Shown here: positions 36,421 to 48,990 of the stretch, piece by piece
Layout of the letters: each line of letters starts with the position of its first letter
Numbering within the stretch: the first letter of the stretch is position 1
Source of the DNA: Welwitschia mirabilis
Lineage: Eukaryota > Gnetophyta > Gnetopsida > Welwitschiales
Reading direction: 5' to 3'
NCBI GenBank assembly: GCA_051453625.1
Contig: JBOZIK010000001.1
Location: 283,628,941 to 283,692,940 of the forward strand
DNA: 64,000 nucleotides
The notes under the pieces: generated by a model
The model's input: only the letters and a program-made list of their open reading frames with translations
The model's database searches: none
Told to the model about the DNA's origin: nothing
Program-made: the position numbers and the translations under genes

Positions 36421-36709
36421 TGAAGAAGAAAAGTATTTATTTTTAAAATATGTAGGCAAAGTAACAACTTAATATGGTTTCTACACAATTTGCTTGTATT
36501 CTTAATATTTAAAAAGACCACTTTTTATTTTTTCCCTAATGAATTTGAATTATTTGGTTTTTTTGGTTTATTTGATAAAAAAAATTTATTTTATGTCGCA
36601 TTCAAGAGAAATGTAATTACTGATGAAAATTATAGAAAAATATTAAAGGAACTTATCTAATAGATTAGTAGAGAAATTCAAAGAAGACAAAAACCTTAAG
36701 AAGATCAAT

Positions 36710-36732
36710 ACATTCTTAACAATAATCTAAAA
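36710..36732 (-). promoter_or_regulatory. Primer-binding site of the Athila-like element
   Basis: Immediately outside the 5' LTR, the minus strand reads ttttagattattgttaagaa. Compared with the tRNA-Asp primer site used by Athila/Tat elements (tggcgccgttgccgggga), with one base deleted, all mismatches are C-to-T or G-to-A. I identify it on that pattern and on position. Confidence 0.6.
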
Positions 36733-37700
36733 TGTAAAAGATTTATTTTGCAACCTAAGTTAATCTGCAGAGATGCATAGTTAGAAATTATGTAATCCTT
36801 TATTCAAATTTATTAAAATGAAACTAATTTAGAAATAAAATGAGAACTAAGAAATTTTAGATTTTAAATTATTAAGAGAACTATTAAATACATATTAAAA
36901 ACCCTATCTAAAAGCAAAGAGAAATGTAATATGCAAAATTCATTCTTTTTACATTGGGTAAGCTCTTATCTGAGCTTATACTTCAATCACCAAAACCTTG
37001 TCCATGAAAATGAATCGAGTCTTAGCAAATGAAGTCTATAAAGGTATAATAATTTAATCTTTCTTCTAATTACACTATTACAAAGTTTATAATAAAGTAA
37101 ACAACTACAATGAAAATTTTGATATCTTGAGAGAAGCTTAGAAATCTTCAAAAATAATGACAAATAGATAAGAAATCACATCTTAACTTAGAATAAACTT
37201 GAAAACTCCTTTCTTTTCATTATTACAAAAGAAATAGTTTTTCAAGATACATTCCACTCTTTCTTTAAGCCTTTTAATACTTAATAAAATGGGAGATAAG
37301 ACTTCTAATGATTCAGCATAGAACTTAATTTGTTTTATTGGTTTGTTAATGGAAATTTAGACTTAACACCTAGTAGTTTAACTAGTTAATAGAATTATTA
37401 TGTAGGAGTATTGTATATTCAATTTAACATTCAACATATACAATTTTAGTTCTATGAAGGGTAATAAAGGAAATATAACACTTCTAAAAAATAGCTATAA
37501 TTATTTTCTTAAGTTGAATGCTTCCAATCCTATGCTCGTGATGTTGCTCTTCTTTTCCTTTTAAACTTTTCTTACATGATGAAATTCCATGAATTAGTCC
37601 ATTATAGAGCATCATTTTATAATATCATCATCTAAGCATTAATTTCAAGGAGTATTAGATCATAGAGTAATAGTAAAAACTTCCATTTTTATCTCTTACA
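36733..37700 (-). repeat. 5' LTR of the Athila-like element
   Basis: Partner of 16958-17931, of nearly the same length (968 and 974 bp). It starts tgtaaaagatttattttgcaacc and ends atctcttaca. Divergence between the two is mostly transitions by eye. Confidence 0.8.
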
Positions 37701-37823
37701 CCTCTAGTGGTGTATTTTAGAGGGTAAAGTATTTTTATATCTATTAAATTCATGACATAGCATCCTCGATAGTCCCTTCTTTGCCCTTATAGAATTAGAA
37801 ACATATCACTTTATTGATTTCAT

Positions 37824-37854
<31 letters not shown>

Positions 37855-38742
37855 NNNNNNNNNNNNNNNNNNNNNNNNNNNNNNNNNNNNNNNNNNNNNN
37901 NNNNNNNNNNNNNNNNNNNNNNNNNNNNNNNNNNNNNNNNNNNNNNNNNNNNNNNNNNNNNNNNNNNNNNNNNNNNNNNNNNNNNNNNNNNNNNNNNNNN
38001 NNNNNNNNNNNNNNNNNNNNNNNNNNNNNNNNNNNNNNNNNNNNNNNNNNNNNNNNNNNNNNNNNNNNNNNNNNNNNNNNNNNNNNNNNNNNNNNNNNNN
38101 NNNNNNNNNNNNNNNNNNNNNNNNNNNNNNNNNNNNNNNNNNNNNNNNNNNNNNNNNNNNNNNNNNNNNNNNNNNNNNNNNNNNNNNNNNNNNNNNNNNN
38201 NNNNNNNNNNNNNNNNNNNNNNNNNNNNNNNNNNNNNNNNNNNNNNNNNNNNNNNNNNNNNNNNNNNNNNNNNNNNNNNNNNNNNNNNNNNNNNNNNNNN
38301 NNNNNNNNNNNNNNNNNNNNNNNNNNNNNNNNNNNNNNNNNNNNNNNNNNNNNNNNNNNNNNNNNNNNNNNNNNNNNNNNNNNNNNNNNNNNNNNNNNNN
38401 NNNNNNNNNNNNNNNNNNNNNNNNNNNNNNNNNNNNNNNNNNNNNNNNNNNNNNNNNNNNNNNNNNNNNNNNNNNNNNNNNNNNNNNNNNNNNNNNNNNN
38501 NNNNNNNNNNNNNNNNNNNNNNNNNNNNNNNNNNNNNNNNNNNNNNNNNNNNNNNNNNNNNNNNNNNNNNNNNNNNNNNNNNNNNNNNNNNNNNNNNNNN
38601 NNNNNNNNNNNNNNNNNNNNNNNNNNNNNNNNNNNNNNNNNNNNNNNNNNNNNNNNNNNNNNNNNNNNNNNNNNNNNNNNNNNNNNNNNNNNNNNNNNNN
38701 NNNNNNNNNNNNNNNNNNNNNNNNNNNNNNNNNNNNNNNNNN

Positions 38743-38816
<74 letters not shown>

Positions 38817-39280
38817 ATTGGGTTATTTTCTTAGTTAGATAAAATTGCTTTTAGCTTAGATTCGACATCTAACATCATTATTTATAAACTTTAGAAATCA
38901 ACTTTTCTAGTATGAGATTTATGTTTAGAGGTGAAAGATTATTATTTTGGTGCCTATAGATCATGCTCATTGGTTGGTCTAATTGTTTTAAGCATAAAAT
39001 GAATACATCACTCTATTGGAAATTTATTAATTTTGTAAGCCAATCTTGTTTAATTAGTTCTTAATTGCATATATTTCAAATTTAACTCTCACCTCCATGG
39101 CTCTTAAATGGATTCTATGCCTTGCTTCTATTATTCCCCATTTGATGATTCTATTGGCCTTAAATAGATTTGTTTCTAGAAATTTAGTTTTCATAACTAT
39201 CATAATAGTTGATTAACATTTAGTAATGATTGAAGTTAGTTGGTAACTTATGTAATTATCATAATGGTTCAACTATTAGA
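37701..39280. other. Element B interior: CT microsatellite and gap
   Basis: (CT)n runs at 37828-37854 and 38743-38812 border an 888-N gap, so the gap probably fails on a long CT repeat. On either side the sequence is AT-rich without recognised coding content. By position it belongs to the gag or leader side of element B. Confidence 0.5.
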
Positions 39281-39289
39281 AAGATAGAT

Positions 39290-40688
39290 AGCTATGACAT
39301 CATACCTAGGAATAGATAATTATGATGTTAGGCTTTCGATTTAGGAATTCTAAAATTAGCACGTGGAAAAGGTAAGTGTGATTTCAAGTTTAGAATGTAG
39401 GAAACTATGACAATAAACTTTGAAGGTAAAAACTACAACATCAGGCCTAAGAAAAGGTACATTTAACACTAGGCCTATGAAATAGGCAATTATCATGTCA
39501 GACTCCAAAGGTAGTAACTGTGATGTTAGGCCTCAAATGAGGTAAATGTGATATTAAGCTTGAAAACATGTAACTATAACATGAAGTCTAGAAGATAAAA
39601 AACTTTAACATCAGGAATAAGAAAAGGAAACTATAACATATTCTTAAGAGATAGAAAACTATAATGTTAAGTTTTATTATAGGTAATTATAACATTAAAT
39701 CTTGGAATAATCAAGTGTGACATTAGCCTTTGAACTATGATAATGACTTTCAACTATCACATCAAACACCTAAGGCTACTTGTAACATCAACCTGCAAGT
39801 ATGACATCAAACATTTATGGGTAAGTACAATGCTAAACTCCAACTACAATGTTAAACTTTTATGGTTAAGTGTAATTTTGACTTCTAAGTATGTCGTCAA
39901 ACTTCTATGATTAATTGCAATGTTAACCTTCAAGGTTAATGTCAGACTTTTCTAGTCAAGTGTAATGTTAAGCTTCAATTGTAAGTCATACTTTTATGAT
40001 TAAGTATAAAATTGAATTTAAAGTATGAATTTAAACTTATCTAATTTAGTGTAGGGCTCTAATTATGACATCAAACTTTTGTAATCAAGTGTGACATTAG
40101 GCTTTATTTGTAACTTCAGACATTTATGACCAAGTGCAACATTAAGTTCCAACTACAAGGTTAGAATTATATGATTAAATGCAATGTTAGGTTTTAACTG
40201 TTACATTAAACTTCTATGGATAAGTATGACATTAACCTCCAAGTGCAATCTCAAACTTCTTTAATCAAGTACAACATCAAGCTTCAATATGATATTATAC
40301 TTTTATGATCAAGTTTGACATAAGCCTCTTGGTATAATGTCAAACTTCTTTAAAAAACTATGATGTTAGGCTCCAAATATGACATTAGAATTTTGTAACT
40401 AAGTGTGACTTAAATCTCCAACTATAACATCAAGTATTTATGGCCAACTATGACATTAATTCCTAACTTCGATGTTATACTGCTATGGTCAAGTGTAACG
40501 TTAGGTTCCAATTACAACATCATACTTCTATGGCCAAGTGTAACATCAAGCTCTAGCTGCAATGTTAAAATTTTATGGAAAAGTATGACATCTAATTCCA
40601 ACTATAATGTTAGACTTCTATGAACATATGTGACATTAGGTTGTAATTATGACATTTAATTTCTATGACCAAGAGTGACATCAGGATT
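39290..40688. repeat. Minisatellite array, about 45-bp unit with a shorter variant block
   Basis: From about 39690 the sequence is a degenerate tandem array with a period near 45 bp: aagtgtgacattaggctcc, then aactatgacatcaaacttct, then atggtc. About 20 units are visible. Before it (39290-39690) lies a related block with units of about 31-36 bp built on aactatgacatcaggcctaa. No open frame runs through it. It stops at the copia-2 LTR at 40689 and resumes beyond the other LTR at 51682. Confidence 0.8.
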
Positions 40689-42084
40689 TGAGGATCATTA
40701 AAATTAGAGGGGAGGTATGAATGAGTTTCATCAAATAAAAATTTAAACTAATAACAAAATGAAAATGCATAATAATAAAATACTTTGTTGAGATAATGGA
40801 GTTTTTCAACATGGATACATCCATACACAAATAATAGCTTCTACTCACACCTCTAGATACTTCAAACCTATAAGAAAATATTGGTTTTCTAGTGCATCAC
40901 CAATCTTAAAACAAGTGAGAGTCTCTTCATAAGGTAGCACTATCTTCATTGTAGGGAAATAATGGTTTTCATAGGTTTACCATAAACCTTACAATAGTAA
41001 GATCCTTCTTACAAGATATCACTCTATCCTCTATAAGGAAATAATAGTTTTCTGGCTTACTAATAACCTTATACTAAGTTCTTAAAGTCATAAACTCAAA
41101 TGCACATCCATAAAATAGTTGCCCTACAATGTATTTAAAAATTAAGAATGAACTTATAATAATATAGTACAATAATGTAGAACCAAAAATACAATATAAC
41201 AACAAGATTGAAATAAGTAGCTTTAAAGAATACTTGAGATCCTTGTTGTTGTTATTAGGGTTATGAGTGAAAACGAATGATGTGGCAATGTTAAATCTAG
41301 AAGTGAATGATGAATATAATGTAAGCTCCTATACAAATGATGTCATTGGTCCTTAGTAAGATGTTCCAATCACTTGTGCAATATTTGATCTAATCATTAT
41401 GTGCTAAATGTTTAAAAGTTGTGTATTCATTGAGTACTAAGAGATATGAAATGTTTTATGAGATTAAGCTTTTATATGATTAAAGAAGATCTAGCCATTT
41501 GAGCTCGAAAGGTAGTTATTTAACTTTGTATTCATCATGAAATAGATAGGAAATGTCTAGGAATCATGCATGTGTCTTTTCTTTTTATCAACATGAACTT
41601 TAATCCAAGATATTTCAAATTTGTTGACAACTACTAACAGTTAGACTAGTATAATTGGATCTTCATGATTATGCATCATGATTTACAAGTTGATAGCTCA
41701 CATAAAATGTAAGATATTAGTCAAAATTCAGAATAATTCTATAACTTATTTTATCTTAGTATAAATGTCTTTAACAATGTAGACATCTTCATCTGTTTTA
41801 AGTTTAATATTTAGCATAGTCATCTTTTAGCTTGTTACCTGCAAATTAATACATCTAACATGTCTTTAATTTTCTAGATGTATTTACTTAAGACATCTTC
41901 AATTTTCTAAACATCTTTAAATAATTAATATTATGTTTCATTAGCTAGTCCTTTTTATGAGATATTATCTTGGAGTTCCAACATTATCTTATGCTTATGA
42001 TGATTTGATTTTTCTTTATAATGACTTATCTTCATAGTGACATAAAATATTTGATAAGTTGAATTATCAAAACTATATTTACTA
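40689..42084 (-). repeat. 3' LTR of copia-2
   Basis: Starts tgaggatcattaaaattagag and aligns with 50200 onward through ataaaaatttaaa.taata, ttctactcacacctctagata, aagaaaata.tggttttcta and, near the end, tcttgga/tagagttccaacattatctta. The right boundary near actaataat is approximate. Confidence 0.8.
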
Positions 42085-44740
42085 ATAATCTCATCGTTTT
42101 TAATGATGTCTAAAACTTAATAAATATTTTTAGTACAATCTCATCCAATCAACTGAAAAATAGATATTCATACTTCAAAGAAATGCACATACTTAAATTT
42201 TGCAATCGTATAGGAAAAACATGATATTAATCACTAAAGAAAACAAATAAAGACATAAAGATAATTGATAAATCATGATATTAGCCATTCAAATAAGCAT
42301 GTAGACCGTAGAGCACAAAAATATTTGACAATTTGTCAAATAATATATGCTAATAATAATGTGTCAATATATCAGAGCATAGAATTAAAATGTATGTACC
42401 AATAATATATCATGTAATAATATGCTTATAAAATATGATAAATACGAATTATAGCATGTTAAAATAAATATGAGTTAGCAATATATAACATGAAGATCAT
42501 AAAAACTAGAGCATTAATCATTATAGAAATGTGCTAATGGAAGTATGATATTAAAACAAAGGAGTGTGCTAGCATAAAAATGTGTGCTAATGATAATAAT
42601 GATAGAAAATAATAGATAACATTAATATGTGCCAAAAACATTAAGAGGGATCATGAATAATAATGATAACAATCAAGGATCCAATCTAATATCTTATTGT
42701 TAATAACTCTAATGCTAGTAGAGTGTCCTTAATATAAAAGTTAAAGTGTTTAACTAAAAGCAACTAATTTGTTACTGATTTGTTAATAGGTCTTTCCTAT
42801 TTTAGACAACATAAAAAGGCTCTAGTCACTAAGAGTGGAGACAATCATGTAATGTATGCCTTAACCCTCTTCATCATTTTCATTGCCCTTATCGATGGTA
42901 GAGGTTTGCTATGTACAAAATGATGAGGAATTGGGAGGTGAAATGTACCACTTAATGTCTCATTAGATCTCTTATGAATATATCTCCTTATACATTAATA
43001 TATTTAAGGAGTGATAAACATCCCAAAGAAACTAATGATGGTGATCTCTATAAAGGATGCAGGTAACTACATGGAGGAAAGTGATTCTATCTAAATAGGA
43101 TGTATATGAGATAGCAAGGAGAATGATGGATGTTTTGAAGGTGGATAAGATAAGGTAGGAGGTAATTGAACTATGAAATATGATAAAGATGTCTAATTAT
43201 AATGGTAGATAGGAATCTTATAATGTGAATGACNNNNNNNNNNNNNNNNNNNNNNNNNNNNNNNNNNNNNNNNNNNNNNNNNNNNNNNNNNNNNNNNNNN
43301 NNNNNNNNNNNNNNNNNNNNNNNNNNNNNNNNNNNNNNNNNNNNNNNNNNNNNNNNNNNNNNNNNNNNNNNNNNNNNNNNNNNNNNNNNNNNNNNNNNNN
43401 NNNNNNNNNNNNNNNNNNNNNNNNNNNNNNNNNNNNNNNNNNNNNNNNNNNNNNNNNNNNNNNNNNNNNNNNNNNNNNNNNNNNNNNNNNNNNNNNNNNN
43501 NNNNNNNNNNNNNNNNNNNNNNNNNNNNNNNNNNNNNNNNNNNNNNNNNNNNNNNNNNNNNNNNNNNNNNNNNNNNNNNNNNNNNNNNNNNNNNNNNNNN
43601 NNNNNNNNNNNNNNNNNNNNNNNNNNNNNNNNNNNNNNNNNNNNNNNNNNNNNNNNNNNNNNNNNNNNNNNNNNNNNNNNNNNNNNNNNNNNNNNNNNNN
43701 NNNNNNNNNNNNNNNNNNNNNNNNNNNNNNNNNNNNNNNNNNNNNNNNNNNNNNNNNNNNNNNNNNNNNNNNNNNNNNNNNNNNNNNNNNNNNNNNNNNN
43801 NNNNNNNNNNNNNNNNNNNNNNNNNNNNNNNNNNNNNNNNNNNNNNNNNNNNNNNNNNNNNNNNNNNNNNNNNNNNNNNNNNNNNNNNNNNNNNNNNNNN
43901 NNNNNNNNNNNNNNNTGAGTTTATGCCTCATATCTAGATGATTCCTTTATATAATTACTATCATACCCTATGCCAAGTGGAGCTGAAGGTCCTACTTCAT
44001 CTTCTTCTTCTAACTTCTTCTCTAAATTTGACTAAGTGTGAGTCCTCATGGATTTCAACTATCTACTAATACCTCATCCTTGCTTGTTATAAATCTATGT
44101 TTCTTTAGCATTAAATTATTTCTCTTAATTTTATTAACCACTTTTGTAATGGCCTTTATTCCATTTTTAACTAAGGAAGAGTTGTGAATGGTAATAGAAT
44201 GTGATCACTGAAATTGAGAAGGCCTCTTACTTGTGCCCTTACTTGATGAAACTAGAGCTCTATGTTTCTGACTGAAATCTACTAATGGATTCTTTAGTAA
44301 ATGAAATTTACTTGTGAAACTAAAATATCTACATGACTAATGATCAAACTAATGAAATAAGGGTAACCTAATGTCTACCCCTTATAAAACAACGTGATGA
44401 TGTTCATGCACAAAATGAAACCCAAATCTATCTTTACTCTAGTAAGCAGACATATACAATAAAGGTCTACATTAGTTTATAATAGCTATAACTACCCCCT
44501 CTAATCAAAATATTATAAAACATGATTAATCTAAGAATAAAGTCATCAGGAATTATTTATTTGCGCTTAATGTTCTATACAAAATTCATTCTAGTATGCC
44601 TAAAGAGAACATTGCACTTATTACACTTAGACACACTAATAAATTTGGAAATGAATATTTTTTTAATTAATGAGTATAATTCTTATGACATATGTGTCAT
44701 ATATGCAAGCACGAAATTAACAAAACTATGAATAATGTAC
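42085..44740 (-). other. copia-2 interior between RNase H and 3' LTR
   Basis: 42300-42720 is low-complexity with recurring atatgtgctaataataa-like phrases. A 682-N gap occupies 43234-43915. From 44290 to 43960 the minus strand has a readable, stop-poor piece (RALVSSSKGTSKRPSQF, then SLVKNGIKAITKVVNKIKRN, NLMLKKHRFITSKDEV), which could be the tail of an envelope-like ORF as in copia-1. I recognise no domain in it. Confidence 0.4.
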
Positions 44741-45799
44741 AAAGAGGTACCTCTAACTTGTATTTGAAAGAAACCATGTTATCATTAATTTCATGAATAT
44801 TAACATAGAATTCTCTCACGATAGGATCTTGAATTCTTTGGTATATTTGCTTAGTTATTTTTAATCCAGCTATATGAAATATCCTATAAGATAATATTCA
44901 TGCTTTCTTTAAAATCCAAGATTTCTTTATGCAATAATTAAATTTTTGGACCATCTTCTAAATCTTCTGCTAGCTACCTCATGATACAACTAAGGCTCAT
45001 ATTATGATCTTTGCTATTTTAAGGTTTGCTCTTTGCTTTTAAAGGGCTAACAGACTTTCTTCTAATTGTATTTATAATAATGTAGAGATTGTAAATTAAC
45101 AATTAACTAAAACATAAAAAATAATGAAAAATTCACACCTATTCAAGAGAAATCCTTGTTCCTACTTGTTGTTGAGATGTCTCAAGGATCCAAAACATCT
45201 TTGTAGAGAAATCTGAGAAAATAAAGCTTGAGAAATCTGATATATCTATTAACTGAGAACTAAAACATGAGATTTAGTGGTTCCTTTTTCAAATAAAAAG
45301 GATTAAAACCCTAGGTTTCAACATGTTTTATTTTTCACAATAATATAGTCAAGATGTCTACAACCTAGAATACATCTAAAACCTAAAACGTAGATGTCCA
45401 TAAACTCAAAGACATATACTATTGAAAAATTTTCAATACATTTTCTTATGATTAATATACCTATAAAACTCAAAACATATATTTTAAAAAATTAAAATTA
45501 TGTATCTACCCTTCAATGATGTCTACAAAAGTTAAGACATCTATTTTAAAAACATCTACAAATGTTAAGACATCTTAAAGATAGAAATTTAAAAACCTAA
45601 AAACATATCTAATGAAATTGCTAGATTTTTTAAGAAGATCTATGACTAATATTATCATCACTATAATACTTTGAAAAAGTAGATAACAAGCATATAATTC
45701 ATCTTTAACTATAACTAACTAATAATTTCAACTCATAAGATGAAACAATGTTGAGTTGACAATTTAAAAAATATTATCTATTTACTTACCTAGTTGGGC

Positions 45800-46600
45800 A
45801 AGGCCTAATCCTCAAGTTCCTATACAACTTTGCATATCTTTCAGTACTTAGATGTTTTATGAACATACTTGTAAGTTAATAATCCACACTCATATATTAC
45901 ATTGTAATGTTTCTATTCTAAACATGTTCTCTAAGAAAGTGATGGTTGATCTCAATGTGCTTGGTTCTTGAGTGTTGTATAGAATTTTTTAATATATTAA
46001 TGATGCTCTTATTATCATAATAAATAGGAATGCTATTCATTTAGAGTCCAAAATCGTTTAACATAGCTTCATTCATAGTAGTTAGGCACAACAACTTCCA
46101 GCAATAATACATTTGACCTTAGCTATTAATAGAGTGGTTGAGTTTTATTTTTTATTACTCTAAGAAATTAGGCATTGTCTATGAAAAAAGCATGTTCCAC
46201 TTGTGCTTCTTTTGTCATCTTTACATCCTATCTAATCTACATTGTAATATTCTACTAGATTAAGGGAGTCATCCTTTGAATATAAAAGGGCCTAATTAGT
46301 AGTATTCTTTACATCACAATATTCTACTAGGTTAAGGAAGGAGTCCTTTAAATAGTAAAGGGCTCAATTAGTAGTATCCTTTAAATAATAAAAAATTCTT
46401 TTAATAGTAATAATATGTGTTTCCTTAGAATCACTCTGATAATGTGCACAAATCCATACACTTAAGATAATATTTATTCTACTAGATGTGAGATATAATA
46501 GACCACTAATCATACGTTAATATAGCTTTTGATCCACCTTCTTACCATTTTCATCTTTGTCCAATTTGGTGTTTTAGTTCATGGGAGTGTCCTTGCCTTT
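45800..46600 (-). pseudogene. RNase H remnant of copia-2
   Basis: On the minus strand (46020-45917) YYDNKSIINILKNSIQHSRT continues KHIEINHHFL, an almost complete match to the copia RNase H block containing the catalytic D-N and the H-x-x-T-K-H-I-x-x-x-x-H-F-L run. It is one of the best preserved motifs in the window. Sequence on either side is stop-rich. Confidence 0.85.
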
Positions 46601-46639
46601 GCAATATTATAAACCATATTTAACTTACAAATTCTTGAT

Positions 46640-47200
46640 ATATTTATCTTATGAAATGAATGTACCTTACTTATGTTACACAACTTGAAGTCCCAAGAAG
46701 TTATTCATTTTTCCCATAAGAGTCATTTCAAACTCAACTTACATACTCTTAGTAGATTTCTTGTACAAGGATTCATTAGTAGCACCAAAGATAATATCAT
46801 CTACATAAATTTAAACAATAATAATTTTTTTCATATTTTTAATTAATAAATTCACATCTGATGCCTCTCTTTTAAAACTATTTTCAATTAGATGACCTAA
46901 AAGTTTCTTACGCCAAGCTCTAGGAGCTTATTTAAGATCATATAGATCATGTTTTAATTTATAAACATAATCAAATCTTTGGGAGTCAATGAAGTCATCT
47001 ATGTGTTCAACATTCACTTCTTCTTAAAGATTTCCATTCAGAAAAGAAATGTTAACATATATTTGACAAAGTTTGAATCCTTTTACATAAGCAAAGGCTG
47101 AAAGCATTCTTATTGATCCCATATGATCCATAGGAGAAAAGGTTTCTTTAAATTTAATTCCTTCTTATGAATTGTAAACTTTAATTGCTCATCTTACTTT
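46640..47200 (-). pseudogene. Reverse transcriptase remnant of copia-2
   Basis: Minus-strand reading in essentially one frame: EGIKFKETFSPMDHMGSIRM, then LSAFAYVKGFKLCQIYVNIS, FLNGNL.EEVNVEH, YVYKLKHDLYDLK.APRAW, then IYVDDIIFGATNESLYK and FEMTLMGKMNNFLGLQV. The YVDD catalytic box is intact. Only a few stops, mostly at expected Gln positions. Upstream it runs into a 485-N gap (47425-47909). Confidence 0.9.
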
Positions 47201-47924
47201 ATTTTTAATTACATTGTCATGTTCATATATTTTATTTCTAAAAACCCATGTAATGCCACTAACTCATATATTAGATAGTCTTAAAGTAAATTTCAAAACA
47301 TTACATCTTTCAAATTGGTTAAGCTCTTCTTGCATAGCAGTCATCCAATTCATCATTTTCAACTTATTAAAAGTTTTTGGTTCAAATTATGATATATAAG
47401 CTATTTAATCATGAAATTATCTAGNNNNNNNNNNNNNNNNNNNNNNNNNNNNNNNNNNNNNNNNNNNNNNNNNNNNNNNNNNNNNNNNNNNNNNNNNNNN
47501 NNNNNNNNNNNNNNNNNNNNNNNNNNNNNNNNNNNNNNNNNNNNNNNNNNNNNNNNNNNNNNNNNNNNNNNNNNNNNNNNNNNNNNNNNNNNNNNNNNNN
47601 NNNNNNNNNNNNNNNNNNNNNNNNNNNNNNNNNNNNNNNNNNNNNNNNNNNNNNNNNNNNNNNNNNNNNNNNNNNNNNNNNNNNNNNNNNNNNNNNNNNN
47701 NNNNNNNNNNNNNNNNNNNNNNNNNNNNNNNNNNNNNNNNNNNNNNNNNNNNNNNNNNNNNNNNNNNNNNNNNNNNNNNNNNNNNNNNNNNNNNNNNNNN
47801 NNNNNNNNNNNNNNNNNNNNNNNNNNNNNNNNNNNNNNNNNNNNNNNNNNNNNNNNNNNNNNNNNNNNNNNNNNNNNNNNNNNNNNNNNNNNNNNNNNNN
47901 NNNNNNNNNTCTCTTAAGTCTAAT

Positions 47925-48990
47925 CATGGTTAAAGGATTTTCCTTTTCTTCTTCTTATTTTTCTTCCTCACTGTCAAATTGAACTTGATAATGGCTAGAG
48001 GATTGATCAATTTACACAAGAGTATAATCATCCTCTACAATCATAGAATTTAACTTAATATCATTTATTTTAACATTTATAGTTTCTTTAACTACATGGA
48101 TTCTCTTATTATATACCCTATAGGCCTTATTGATCATTGAGTATTCTAGAAAAGTCCCTTCATAAACTTTTGAATCAAACTTCCTTAAATTGTCCTTTTC
48201 ATTTAAAATAAATCACTTTAATCCATAGATATAAAACTAATTTATAAAATATTTTTTACTTGATCATAACTCATATGAAGTTTTAGAAGTAAATTTTCTT
48301 ACTAAAACTATATTTGAAACATAATAGGCTATATTGATTACTTCTATCCAAAAATGATATGGTACATTTTTGTTATGCATTATTACTTTAGCCATTTCAT
48401 TAAGAACCCTATTCTTTTTTTAACCACTCCATATGTTGGGAAGACCTTGCAGTAGAGAATTAATGTAGAATACCAAACTATTCACAAAATTTTTTGAACC
48501 TTGCATTTTTGAATTCCATGCTAGTATCACTTCTTATCATTTTAATCTTATACCTAATTCATAACTTATAAAAAGCATTAAAGGCCCCATCCTTAAGTAA
48601 GTCTACTCATGTAAATTAAAAAAGTTCATCTACAGCTATTAAATAATACATTCTTTTCCCTAAGGTTTCTATAGATAAAGGACCAATAATGTCTAAATGT
48701 AAGATATCTAAAGAATTTTCTATTGAGATAGTATTTTTCTTACCAAACTTTACCTTTGTTTTCTTTTCTTTTTGATATGCTTTACAAATTTGATTATTAA
48801 TGCTTTTAAACTTGGGAATTCCTTTTATCATTTCCATTATAAATAATATTTTAAGATGATCTTTATTCACATAACCAACCTTCCTATGCCATAGCTCTGC
48901 TTTATTTGTTTTGATTAGAAAATGCTTGATTCCATTATTTGATGTATCTTGTAAAGTGATAATATAGACATTTGATTTCCTCACACTAGC
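47925..48990 (-). pseudogene. Integrase remnant of copia-2
   Basis: An open piece of 122 codons (48984-48616) has AELWHRKVGYVNKDHL, then ICKAYQKEKKTKVKFGKK and LDILHLDIIGPLSIETLG, which is the zinc-finger region (with C-x2-C changed to C-x2-Y) and the D-I-I-G-P start of the core. Lower down come KKNRVLNEMAKVIMHNK, PYHFWIEVINIAYYVSN, FILNEKDNLRKFDSKVYEG and INKAYRVYNKR, the rest of the core and C-terminal domain. The start of the region is inferred from the family block, not from an ATG. Confidence 0.85.

Larger units (their letters stand above)
16958..37700 (-). mobile_element. Athila/Tat-like gypsy element with nested insertions (20.7 kb)
   Basis: Two LTRs of 974 and 968 bp (16958-17931 and 36733-37700) enclose, read on the minus strand: primer site, gag (about 36420-35100), a copia insertion (27525-34838), protease (27270-26740), RT (26260-25330), RNase H region, integrase (24650-23700), and an extra ORF (19935-18327) before the 3' LTR. 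Order, large size, long LTRs, tRNA-Asp-like primer site and an ORF 3' of pol fit Athila. Flanking 5-mers (cttat left, cctct right) match at only 3 of 5 positions. It sits inside element B. Confidence 0.75.

Noticed and set aside
37814-38842. 342-codon open frame
   Set aside because: It consists of N-run translation and CT repeat (Ser-Leu); no real coding content.
39290-40688. Possible CRISPR-like repeat array
   Set aside because: Units are contiguous and degenerate, without unique spacers; it is a minisatellite in a plant genome.
43218-43941. Several 229-238-codon frames
   Set aside because: They are open only because they cross a 682-N gap. The same applies to frames at 33702-33933 and 47411-47927.
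44522-44731. 69-codon + strand frame
   Set aside because: Lies within copia-2, on the opposite strand to its genes, without a recognisable motif.
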